Below are positions 42,977 through 53,009 of a DNA stretch of 64,000 nt, one piece after another (the stretch's first letter is position 1; each line of letters begins with the position of its first letter). The notes under the pieces are model-generated. The model saw only the letters and a program-made list of their open reading frames with translations, was not told the DNA's origin and searched no databases. Position numbers and translations under genes: made by a program. The DNA is from Schistosoma haematobium (lineage: Eukaryota > Platyhelminthes > Trematoda > Strigeidida > Schistosomatidae): assembly GCF_000699445.3 (NCBI RefSeq), contig NC_067196.1, positions 44,793,806 to 44,857,805 of the forward strand. Reading direction: 5' to 3'.

Positions 42977-45900
42977 GTAAGTATTTCCGTAGATTATTTA
43001 AGTGAGTTAGTTTACTGTTCAATCACTTTAATGAGTAAAACAAATCGAATTCAGTACTCCTATTGTAATTACTTAACCATTTTCCTTTGTTATCTACATC
43101 TGTATTTAAAACAAGTAATTGCTAGTTAGCTTCTATGTACATTACAAACGTTCTTGAATTAAAAGTATCTTGTGTGTTTTAGAACCAGTTTGTATCTACA
43201 TTGATGTAGTTAAATTTATCTGCAGCGGCAACTCAGTCGAACTACGGTAATATGTTGCTATACTGAGATAAATTGGAAAATGTTGGAACTGAAATCAGTT
43301 ACTGTTGTGGTGCGAAGAACTAATTTAATGAGATCGGGGTTCGCCCCATTTATCAAGGGCACCGTATCTAGTACATGGTAAAAACTTGTAGAATACGACG
43401 AGGCCAAGTATGTGTACATAAAAATTTTAATCCCTTGAATTTTTTGGGTCCAAATTACCGTGAATATAGTTCTGGCAGTAACCCTTTGCTTAGTTCATAG
43501 TTTAGCTTTTCACAATAATGGACTTAAGTCTTTATTGAATTGTTCGGTGGAGAGCGAAACATTCTGAAAACTCTTTCCACTACCGATCAATAAAAGTTAA
43601 AAACAGACCATAAGAAGAGCAAAATTATAATGTTTCTACCTATTTAAAAGCCCCAGCAGTCAGCTTATCGTAATGTAGAGATAATCCAGTTATCACAACG
43701 TTAATCTTAGGGAACTAATAGGATTTCTTAAGTCGGAATCTAAATGTACTATATTTGAAATATTAGATTTTATTTTCATACAAATTCTACATGTCTTCGT
43801 AGACCCACATAATTCTTTATTGTTCTTGATATCAATTTTATTTTCTATTTTTCTTCAGTAAAGAATATGTTGATGCTCTTAAGAAATTACAAATGCTACA
43901 CATTGAGGAGAAAGAATTGACTGCTGATGACGAGTTGCTTATGGATTCATTTAGTCTGAATTATGACTGCCCTGGTTTTCCTAGTGTTTTTGATTATTCG
44001 TTAGCTGCTGTTCAAGGTAGTTTAGCTGCAGCTAATGCTTTAATCTGTCGTCATTGTGAGGTAAAACTCTTTACACTATTTATCTTTAGGGCAAAAGTAT
44101 CAATTGAGTATTATAATACTTTTGTCGTTCCTACTTCTTACTGAACACAACGTTGCGTTACTATTATTGTTGTTTCTGTTCCACCTCTGATTTAACTAAT
44201 AACTTAATTGATATACTTTTTTAAAAATTTCAAAGTGGATTCTAATCGCAGAAAAAATTCTCATCAAAAAAACAGCAATCACTGTTAAAAAATACTTTTT
44301 AAGAAAAATTGTTGGCTACTTATGGGTAATAAAGCGATTTATTCCTTCCCCTTCGAGTAAGATCGACTTTACTACAAATACATATTCTCGCAAAGCCGAA
44401 AAGTAGTCGTTTCTATTTTGTAATGAGAGTTTAAAGTAAAAATTGTGATTCACAAAAAAGTATTTTCAATACCTTTTTAAATAATAAAAGAACACCAAAA
44501 GTCTATTACATAATACAATAATCTGAGTCTCAATTTTCGTCTACTAACAGAAAACTTTCTAATGTAATAAAGTATACATCTTCATATATTTTTAAGTTGG
44601 TTTGACCCTTTGTTTTGCTTCTTGCTACTGTAAAGTACATTTTGGTTTCTTTAGTATTGCAAAACCCAAGCTATATCAAAGCTTTATTACGAACTATTGA
44701 AATTCGTTTTAACAATTAATTAGGTGTTTCATAAATTAGAAAGTGCGATATTTTACATACTCCTGATTACTCCGTCATGTGGCATAACTTCCCTAAACTC
44801 TTCTGTAGTTTCTTATAAGCTCGATTCCTAAGACAATCATGTTAACAAAGACTGTCCTAAAAATCAAGTTTGAATTGGGCTCTAAAAATAAAGAAAGTAA
44901 ACCAGTGAAAATCGCATAAATGGTTTTGGGAATGTATATTTAAGGTCCTTTGAAATTATGGTGTAGCTTTTAGAGCGCTTGACTCGCAAGCAGTAACCAT
45001 CTGCGTATGTTTATTATGATTGGTTGAGGTTGCAGGTTCAAGCTTCACCATACTTCGTTTGGATAACCACCCAACCTCACACAAAATGTATGGTTTAATG
45101 CCGATTATATAAATTTATTTGGTGAGTTCCATTTTATTATTACTTGTGTAGCCATTTCATTATACCCATTAATTACTTACCGTATTACTAGTATATATTT
45201 CACCCCACTGGTCTTTTTATAATCGTTATTTTTATCCCCAACTTTAGGTCGTTATCAACTGGGGCGGTGGGTGGCATCATGCCAAAAGAAGTGAAGCTTC
45301 TGGATTTTGCTATTTAAATGATGCCGTTTTGGCCGTCCATCGACTGGTTTCATCAACTCCATCAGAAATTTCACCCAACAGACAGACACGAGTATTGTAT
45401 GTTGACCTTGATCTTCATCATGGTGATGGAGTAGAAGAAGCTTTCTGGTATAGTCCTCGTGTAGTTACGTTTTCCGTACATCATGCCTCTCCTGGTTTCT
45501 TTCCCGGTACAGGAACCTGGAATATGGTCGATAATGATAAACTACCGATTTTCTTAAATGGCGCTGGTCGTGGCAGATTCTCAGCATTCAATTTGCCATT
45601 AGGTAGTTTTGTATTTCATTCAGAAGCTTTCTTACTCCCTTTACACCTTCATTTCTCAGTAGTTATTTAATAACATATGTGTCGAAGGCACAAAATAGTC
45701 ACCATGTTGGGAAACAGCAAGTTCATCTCAGTTTACAAATCTATGTCAAAAACAGTGTTTAAGAGTTGATGTCATCCAGTTGGTCAACATAAATTTAATG
45801 GAATGACTTTTGCTCTAGTAGTATAGTAGTTGAGAATGTAGTATAGATTACTCAACATTAGCTTATATATATATGCGTTCGTGTTTGATCTGTATTTACT

Positions 45901-48900
45901 TTAATGTCTGTTAATTTGTATTTAACTGAAAATTTAATAATAATTTTTATAACATTTACCACTGGTAAATAATAGTTACTTTCAATCGATTGGTTACTGA
46001 GTGATGACTAGTATTACACTTTTCTAGTTCTTCATCCTGTATGTTTTCTTGTTCCCCTTTTCTTTTAACATTTTCTAAACCAGTTGCTAACGTAATGTCT
46101 AATTATTCATTCTTAAAGTGAGCAATCACCCACTTGTATTACTGTTTCTTTTGTTAAACAACTGTCTGAATATGAACAACAATTTACTTTACTTTTTCAG
46201 TTTAAAATAAACTTAATAAAACTAATAATATTTTGATTCTGCTAAAAAAATGAAGATCTTTGTAATTGAAGATAAACAGTATCGAATTAAATTAATTATC
46301 ATCACTTTGAAAAAACTTTTTATTATATCGCAAAAATACATTAACAGAATTTGCTACATACTTTGTATATTTAACACAAAAATAATGCCGAGTGCTGACT
46401 TGTATGTTCATAGTATAAGAGTTTAGTTACCATAGTTTTAGAATTTTCTAGTATTCATTTTCTTTTAAAAAATTAATTTCTAACCAAGCCCTTTTCTCAC
46501 TCAAACTAACCACTTCTTACTGAGATTGGTATGTTAAAATAAAAATATGTATCTTTATTAACAGGTCTGTGGTAAGTGTGAATAGCATGATAAAAGTGTT
46601 GGATCCTAAACTGGTATTACATTTTAACAATATGTTAGACATTATGAATTGTTTCATCACTATGTCATGTGTCTTTCTTGATGCTATTATTCAATAAAAT
46701 ACGAAGTAACCCACCGGTGACATTGAAGAAATAAGAAATTTCAGGTCCCGACTCAATTGTCGTACCCGTTACTGGCCTCTTTTAAGTTCGAACAGCTCAG
46801 TGATAACGTTGTATACTGTAAAGCCGGTTGACCCTGGCTCGAATCCTCTAGTCAGCATCAACTCCCTTGATATTAAAAGCGTACCTTGCTGGTGAGTGCC
46901 AAATAGCGCTAAACCTATGTCCAGGGTTTCCTGTCGACCACCTCGGACCACCGAACATCTCATAATGGTTACTCATCTCATCACTGCTATTTCCACTTCG
47001 TAGGGAAACAATATGGTAATATTTTATGATGAAAGTTAAATTTCTATGCAACATAAATTTCGTGGAAAACCGTAAAAGGAGATTCTGATGTGTTGTTACA
47101 AGTGTGAGTCATTTAAAAAATATATCTTTGTTTTTTTGGACATATTTCATACTAGGTTTGGTGATGATTTTCCGAACAGAAGTATTTTAGTTAGAGTTCT
47201 GAGTCTCTCTTTTGACTTTTTGTAGTACCATTAGCCATAATATAAAACACGACCTTAGTGATTAAGTTGTAAACAGTGGTGAATACTGTTACCGCCATAA
47301 GGTTTTTTGGCATTTCACTGCTTGGGTATGGGTAAATTTTAAGTTATTGGAGTTAAACATTATGTACCTTAATAAATTGAGTTCTTTTTAGGGAAATAAT
47401 TGAGTAAAATTTTGTCAAAAGCTATTTATCTCTATATATGTTTACTTATTTATTTCTGCTTACAGAAGAAGGTATCAATGATTTAGACTGGTCAAATGCT
47501 ATTGGCCCTATACTTGATTCTCTTAACATGGTTATTCAACCAAGTTATGTTGTAGTTCAATGTGGAGCCGATTGTTTAGCTACTGATCCACATCGAATAT
47601 TTCATTTAACTAATTTTTATCCTAGTTTCAATTCAGATTGCGACCCAGAATGTAGTTTAAGTGGCTATTTGTACGCTATTAAGAAAATTTTATCATGGAA
47701 AGTTCCAACTTTGATACTTGGAGGTGGTGGCTATAATTTTCCGGATACAGCCAGGCTATGGACAAGAGTTACAGCTCTGACAATTGAAGAAGTTAAGGGT
47801 AAAAAGTATGTTGCTTTCAAATTTTTTTAGTTCTTGATCTATTTTTTAGTGCTAATATGTTGTCTCGTTTTAGAGAATTCATGAATAATTCACTAGGTTC
47901 ATCATCGAAGACTTAGTTCCAACTAATCTGCCATCTTGATTCTTTAATCTGTAGAATTTTGTAAATGTATGATTAGTTTGGTATGTTCAAATTCAGTTGT
48001 TTTTTGAACTTGATGTTTCATTATCAAGGTGCGTGCTATCACCAATGTGACTTAACAGGATAGTGAAGTAACTTGACTTCTCACCGATATTCTTTATCAA
48101 AATGTCTATCTTATTGTTGTGTGTGGCTAGCGAACTATTAAGTTTCTTGTGACACGTAATCATAATCTAGAGGATACCACTGATATTTATCAGTCTCAAT
48201 TAGAAAGCTTAAAATTACGTATGCACTTTAATACACTTGTACGAAGCAGTGCTTATCGTTGACATGGGATTTATTCAATTTCTTACTATCCTTATTGTAA
48301 AGATTTAAAGCTTGGATTTCAAATATTTTCACATTTTTGTCGCTTCCCAGGGTTTTATTTATCCTAGTCAAAGCTTATGACATCAGTCTAGATGCCTACT
48401 TTCATACGACAACCTTATAATGTAGCCTTTATTCAAGGAAGACCATGTATAAATTAGTGGGGTCAGTCAGTCAGCTACAACGTAGGATCAGGCACATATA
48501 TGCGTCGGTCCAAGTTGCCATCCCCATTAACACAACAAGATGGACACCGGATTCATATAAGTAGTTAATTCAGAGGTGGTAATATATAAAAGAATGATTG
48601 CAATAAGGATATAGTACAGAAAGAAAGAATTAGTTCGTACAAAGAAAGATATGAAGCGATTTTAATCTCTTAGTTTAAGGGAAGACAGAGAGTGTATACA
48701 CCGACGTCATTGTGATCGATTCTGAGCCATGTCACCAAGAGTCTCCAACCATTGGTTACGACAGTCATGCGGACCCAAACCAAGTAGTCTGCATCTACCA
48801 ACATGGCTCAGACTAGAAGTTAGTGACTTCAAGCACTGATGCCAGGTTTTGGTTTGGCCGCCCCTAACTTTCTTCCAACCATCCCGAACACCGGTTAGCA

Positions 48901-51900
48901 TTGCACGTCGTGGTAATCAGTGTTCGGGCATACGTACCACGTGGCCCAACCATCTCAGTCGATGAAGATTCACAACCTCATCAACTGATTTGCCATCATT
49001 CCCTAATACCCTGCGTCTAAACTCACTATTACTTACCCAGCAGACGCCAGCAATATTTCTAAGGCATCTGTAATCAAATACTAGTAGGTTACGAGTGTCT
49101 TCTACTCGTAACGGCCATGTTTCGCTGCCGTAAATTAAAACAGAACGGACTGCCGCGCAGTATACTCGTCCTTTTATTGATAGACGGATATCTCGCCTTC
49201 GCCGTAGGTGACGTTAGTTGGCAAAAGCCAAGCGAGCTTTTCGAATGCGTGCTGGGATTTCGTCCGATACCAACCCATTAGGGCTGATCAGACTTCCAAG
49301 ATAAGTGAAGTTGTCAACTCGTTCGACTACTTCACTCCCTATCCTTAGTTCAGGTGTTGACGCAGACCAGTCCTGAAGCAACAACTTGCATTTAGAGGGA
49401 GAGAAGCGCATTCCAAACATCCTGGCATTGTTGCTTAGTGCTACAAAAGACTCTGCATTCTATCAGCGCCTTCACCAAACAGGACTATATCATCTGCGTA
49501 TTCTAAGTCGATAAGTGGACCTCCTGGAAGGAGATCAATACCCGAGAATTCAGTCGACGAGAATGTTATTTCCATCAATAGGTCTATGATGAAGTTAAAC
49601 AAAAATGGAGAAAGTGGACAGCCTTGACGGACACCACTTGAGGTTGCAAAAGTAGATGACAGTTCGCCATAAGCTCTGACTCGATTAGTAGTGTTCGAGT
49701 AAAGAGCGTCTGATAATTATTGAGGCTAATATTTTAGATACTATATTAGTTAAACTAATCCCTCTATGGTTGTCACAGGGTGATTTTAACCCTCTCTTAT
49801 ATATTGGGACGATCACTGATCGCGGACGTTCAGATGGGATTATATCCAGTTCTCAGGTTTAAACCAAAATACTAGTCAACCGAATCGCTAAAATTGGACC
49901 ACCATCCTTAAAAACCTCTGGAGCCAATCCATGTGGACCAGCTGCCCTTTCTCGTTTCAGATTAACTATAGCCTTTCGAACTTCTGCTAGAGTTGGAGGA
50001 CCTACTTCAATGTTCCATTTACACTGTCTGGGAATGGAGAGTAGTTGTAGAGTAGCTGAAGGCCAGCTGAACTGTTCCCTAAAGTGTTCCGCCCATCGTT
50101 CTAAACGTCTGGACTGGGAGTAGATGAGAGTATTGTCTTTTTCCGAAATAGTCTGACTTACACTCGACTTATTAATTCCAGTTTCTTTTATTAGTCTGTA
50201 AAGCTGTCTTGTGTTCCCTATAGTCGCCGCCTTTTACATCTCTTTTGCTCACGGTCGTTCCTTAGACTTTTGCTTAACGTAGATCTGATTTGTTTACGCT
50301 CTTCATCGTGTTCAGAGCCTGATGGGCTGAGTTTACGAGAATCCATCAGTGCAATAGACCTTAAGGAAATCCATTGGTTCTTCGTAACCCTGTGGTTTAA
50401 ATCACTGATAGATGTCACTGCTGTTTCCACAGCTGTTTGTATAGCTTTCCAAGCAACATCTGCGTCAACCTCGTTTTCAGAACTACCTAATTGTGACCTC
50501 AGTTGTTCCTGGAACCTACTTTTGGTTTTCTCGCTACTCAATTCAGTTCTAATGGGTCTTTTTACTGTGGCTTTTTTGTGTCCAGTGAGGCGCAAGCAGA
50601 TGCGTGCCCATATTAGGGCATGGTCGGAGTCCAAGCAGGTACTCCAGAATGAGCGACAATCTTCTACCGACCCTCTCCAACGATGACTGATGGCAATATT
50701 GCCTATTTGAGTCCATCGTTGGTTTAGTGTAGTGGGTCGCCATGTTAGACGATGTCTCTCCTTATGCTTAAAATTTGTGTTTGCTAAAAATAAACGACTT
50801 TCTGAGCACAGTTGCAGCAGACGATCACCATTATCCGTTCGTTGTGCCGGAATACTAAAATATCCACCTAAATGCCTTTCTGTTTGGTTTAAACTACCTA
50901 TCTGGGCATTAAAGTCACCTGCTACGAGCACTATGTCTGAACGTTTAGCTTTCTGAAGAAGTTCAGATAGCTTTCTGTAAAATTCATCTTTCACTTCATC
51001 TGAGCTGCAGTCGGTGGGAGCGTAGGAAGCAACGATAAAAAGGCAACGACATGTGTCTTTATCCTTCCGAATTCTTACGGAGCCGTTCAGCCGAACAGCA
51101 TATAAACGACTGTTAACGGGGATCCAATCTAACAGTGCTTGTTCCGTCTTCATGCTTAGTGCTATGCCTACTCCTGCCAGTCCACGAGAGCTGGCCGTCG
51201 GATCACCAGATGCGCGGAGGGTGTATGTCGTTGGCTCTCCGTGTTGCCGAGGTGAGGTCAAGTGAATGACCACACTGGAATCCTGTATGCGTGTTTCGGA
51301 GACACAGCATACATCAATGGTACTAGATTCTAGGGTTCTAGCCGAGGAAGCCTGCTGACCGATTTGACATAGGGTTCGTACGTTGAAGACTCCAATGTGT
51401 AGTTTGGAGCGAGGTTTCAGTAGACCCGAGACAGTGTTTTGAGCACTAAAATCGTTGGCTATAGTGACACTTGAGGAGGAAGCCGAAAAAGGAAATTTAG
51501 AGTTGAAAGTCGATGTAGGAGGAATAATAGGGATTGAAAAGGGAGCTTGATTATGAATACAGTGGTCTTGAGTGCTATTAGAGGTATGAGGGCGGTTATC
51601 ACTTCCCGGTTGCCCACACCGTGGAAGGGTTATTCTGGAGGTACCTGAAAAGGAAATTGGATTAGAGGTGGTCTTAGTGACCCGAGAGCCCAAGGGACAA
51701 CTGCTTGAGGTCGGTCACACACGACCTTTTTATGGGTGATTTTTGTGTTAGCTCCGTACTTATTGAGACCTTACCGCCGGAGACGGATATCCGTGGGATA
51801 AGGCGAGGTGTGCATTTTTAGGGTCGACCTTTTCTAACCCCACCCCTCCTTGTGGGAAGGCAGCATCGCTGTCATGCTGGTTGTCTGAAGGAAACACCTT

Positions 51901-52534
51901 ACTGCTGTCACACCTCTGTACAGTCAGCAGTACGACTTCGCCTTCGGACCTTGGGTTTGTTGCTTTTAGTCTTACCGCTCTTCAATCGACCTGTCTGACA
52001 TGGTAGGACCTTGAGGAACGGTTTTTCCAGCCAGTATAGCTCGATTGCTTCATCACGGTAGGCAAGTCCGACCACCACGTCAAGGTAGCAACAACGGTCG
52101 GAATTTCTTTTCATTCAAAATACCTGCTATACTGAGGTTGTGGTCTTATTCCAACTTATCAACTTTATGTTAATCTTTAGTTATATTTCATTTTTGAATT
52201 TAAGTAAAGCCAAGACCATCGTGAACGGTGTGACTAACAGTTGTTGATTATTACTATACCTTAAATTTACAAATACTTCTTTTCCGCGTCTGGTTACTAC
52301 TACAGGATGACACTTCTCCCTGAAATTCCAGAACACTCCTACTTTTCTCGTTATGGTCCGGATTTCGAACTAGACATTGATTGTTTTCCACACAAAAGTC
52401 ATAAAGAAACACTTGACAGTATACAGAAACATCATCGACGTATTCTCGAACAGTTGCGTAATTATGCTGATTTAAATAAAATGACTTATGATTATAACAA
52501 AGTGTACCAATTATATAATTTAACTGATATGTAA
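42786..52534 (+). CDS. HDAC8: Histone deacetylase 8 (class I, zinc-dependent), five coding exons
   Basis: Joined exons 42786-42976, 43859-44060, 45248-45602, 47466-47805 and 52306-52534 give 1317 nt and 438 residues; every intron is GT-AG and the reading frame is kept throughout. Class I HDACs remove acetyl groups from lysines of histones and other proteins, using one zinc ion. Visible active-site residues are the His141-His142 pair, zinc ligands Asp186, His188 and Asp285, the tunnel residues Phe151 and Phe216, and the catalytic Tyr339 in the glycine-rich GGGGYN turn. Lys20 and His292, which distinguish the schistosome enzyme from human HDAC8, are present. S. mansoni HDAC8 is 440 residues as I recall; the two missing residues lie in the insert near residues 303-312. 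The start ATG opens [10 protein letters not shown] as in S. mansoni. Intron 4 holds an antisense RTE retrotransposon, and introns 2 and 3 hold short repeats. Confidence 0.97.
43859..44060 (+). CDS. HDAC8: HDAC8 coding exon 2 (residues 64-131)
   Basis: The exon follows a pyrimidine-rich acceptor (TTTTTCTTCAG) and completes the Ser64 codon, then reads KEYVDALKK. It ends in phase 0 after Glu131 at a GTAAAA donor. It covers the acidic ELTADDE stretch and the [11 protein letters not shown] segment typical of class I HDACs. Confidence 0.95.
44955..45075 (+). repeat. tRNA-like (SINE head) sequence in HDAC8 intron 2
   Basis: GGTGTAGCTTTTAGAGCGCTTGACTCGCAAGC resembles the D and anticodon arms of tRNA-Ala, and GCAGGTTCAAGCTTC resembles a B-box, but the spacing is expanded and the acceptor stem is not visible. 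It is more likely a SINE head or tRNA pseudogene than a working tRNA. Confidence 0.4.
45248..45602 (+). CDS. HDAC8: HDAC8 coding exon 3 (residues 132-249, catalytic core)
   Basis: The exon opens [14 protein letters not shown], giving the catalytic histidine pair at 141-142. It carries the zinc ligands in [11 protein letters not shown] (Asp186, His188), plus Phe151 and Phe216. It ends one base into codon 250 before a GTAGTT donor. The phase fits exon 4 exactly (G plus AA makes Glu250). Confidence 0.96.
45983..46045 (+). repeat. Single arm of the same fold-back family, HDAC8 intron 3
   Basis: TCAATCGATTGGTTACTGAG and the following TTTTCTAGTT resemble the left arm at 18,700. I see no matching right arm, so this is a solo or truncated copy. 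Confidence 0.4.
46785..46965 (+). mobile_element. tRNA-derived hammerhead SINE, second family, in HDAC8 intron 3
   Basis: GCTCAGTGATAACG (A-box-like), CTGGCTCGAATCCTC (B-box) and the ending GGGTTTCCTGTCGACCACC match the 8.2-kb copy. The core reads CUGGUGA and UAAAC instead of CUGANGA and GAAAC, so the ribozyme is dead. Confidence 0.7.
47466..47805 (+). CDS. HDAC8: HDAC8 coding exon 4 (residues 250-363)
   Basis: The acceptor is CTTACAG. The exon reads [11 protein letters not shown], then [13 protein letters not shown] with zinc ligand Asp285 and the schistosome-specific His292, then [10 protein letters not shown] with catalytic Tyr339. The segment between residues 302 and 312 is two residues shorter than in S. 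mansoni. It ends two bases into codon 363 at a GTATGT donor. Confidence 0.96.
48700..50215 (-). pseudogene. RTE reverse transcriptase, broken by frameshift, stops and internal deletion
   Basis: Readable pieces from N to C are [66 protein letters not shown], then after the deletion [64 protein letters not shown] (frame 49,420-49,214) and, near the end, [20 protein letters not shown] (48,901-48,707). About 80 residues of the fingers/palm are missing at 49,700. Confidence 0.85.
50218..51693 (-). CDS. RTE endonuclease ORF, 491 codons
   Basis: The open frame holds the apurinic-type endonuclease motifs: [44 protein letters not shown] (catalytic Asp-Asn) and [12 protein letters not shown] (catalytic Asp-His). 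The N-terminal 90 residues are Ser/Thr/Pro-rich and low in complexity. The C-terminal third is the linker to RT ([20 protein letters not shown]). It stops at RRRL* where the RT frame ([17 protein letters not shown]) continues one phase away. The endonuclease itself looks complete, but with no working RT downstream the copy cannot move by itself. Confidence 0.88.
   Translation of the reverse strand: MGSRVTKTTSNPISFSGTSRITLPRCGQPGSDNRPHTSNSTQDHCIHNQAPFSIPIIPPTSTFNSKFPFSASSSSVTIANDFSAQNTVSGLLKPRSKLHIGVFNVRTLCQIGQQASSARTLESSTIDVCCVSETRIQDSSVVIHLTSPRQHGEPTTYTLRASGDPTASSRGLAGVGIALSMKTEQALLDWIPVNSRLYAVRLNGSVRIRKDKDTCRCLFIVASYAPTDCSSDEVKDEFYRKLSELLQKAKRSDIVLVAGDFNAQIGSLNQTERHLGGYFSIPAQRTDNGDRLLQLCSESRLFLANTNFKHKERHRLTWRPTTLNQRWTQIGNIAISHRWRGSVEDCRSFWSTCLDSDHALIWARICLRLTGHKKATVKRPIRTELSSEKTKSRFQEQLRSQLGSSENEVDADVAWKAIQTAVETAVTSISDLNHRVTKNQWISLRSIALMDSRKLSPSGSEHDEERKQIRSTLSKSLRNDREQKRCKRRRL
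51694..52115 (-). other. 5' region of the RTE element, GC-richer, with a 68-codon frame
   Basis: This stretch is the leader of the RTE copy. It contains a short frame (52,114-51,908; [20 protein letters not shown]) ending TADCTEV, then about 180 bp without a long frame before the endonuclease ORF. Similar leaders precede other schistosome RTE elements, as I recall; whether the short frame is translated is unknown. Confidence 0.55.
52306..52534 (+). CDS. HDAC8: HDAC8 coding exon 5 (residues 363-438 and stop)
   Basis: The terminal exon starts after CTACTACAG; its first base completes Lys363. It reads [20 protein letters not shown] and ends YQLYNLTDM then TAA. The first polyadenylation hexamer AATAAA is 88 nt after the stop (52622-52627) and a second lies at 53003-53008. 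Confidence 0.95.
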
Positions 52535-52621
52535 AGTGCAGCTATGAATTTATCCTCTGTTTACCATGGATTTATTGCTCCAAACTTTTTAGTGGTGCAG
52601 TTCTACAATTTTATCTCTGTA

Positions 52622-53008
52622 AATAAAAATACATATATGCTATTATCATTGTTGTGTTTACATTTTGTCCTTAATAGATCTAGAAAAAAATTAAAGATAT
52701 TTTCATACTACAAATGTAAACATGGCTCACTTTATCATTATGAGGGCAACAATAGTCCTTGCAAAATGAAAATATTAAAGGTAGACCTGACTGTGTACTG
52801 GATTTTTCTCTTTTCCTGTTTACATCCAAAACGCTTAAAACGAAACAGGCGGAACGTCTACTACTGCAGTGATTATATCAAGCGTAAAGCTAAGAGTGGT
52901 AGCTGATTAATTTATATGAACATGTAGTGGCTTTGTTTCGGTAATCAATCACCTTTGTGACTGTTATTGTATAAATCCCAACGGTGTTTGAAATCAGGAG
53001 GCAATAAA
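52622..53008 (+). terminator. Candidate HDAC8 polyadenylation signals
   Basis: Two AATAAA hexamers follow the HDAC8 stop, at 52622-52627 and 53003-53008. Either could direct 3' end formation. The open frame between them (52544-52906) is most simply 3'-UTR. Confidence 0.4.
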
Positions 53009-53009
53009 A

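Larger units (their letters stand above)
48458..52115 (-). mobile_element. RTE-clade retrotransposon (SR3/Perere-3-like), near full length, in HDAC8 intron 4
   Basis: The element is antisense to HDAC8. Its 5' region starts near 52,115, followed by an endonuclease ORF (51,693-50,218) and a decayed RT (about 50,215-48,700). The 3' end near 48,460 has a GTCA tandem tail (TGAC on its own strand), which RTE elements use in place of poly(A). The RT has a frameshift at the end of the endonuclease ORF (RRL*), stops near 49,860, and a deletion at about 49,700 joining [16 protein letters not shown] to [12 protein letters not shown], which removes the central RT motifs. The catalytic [10 protein letters not shown] at about 49,490 survives. 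It accounts for most of the 4.5-kb intron; splice sites are untouched. Confidence 0.88.

Noticed and set aside
50270..50686. 138-codon plus-strand frame in HDAC8 intron 4
   Set aside because: Antisense shadow of the RTE endonuclease ORF.
52544..52906. 120-codon frame right after the HDAC8 stop
   Set aside because: It lies between the stop and likely polyA sites, has no domain, and is best read as 3'-UTR.
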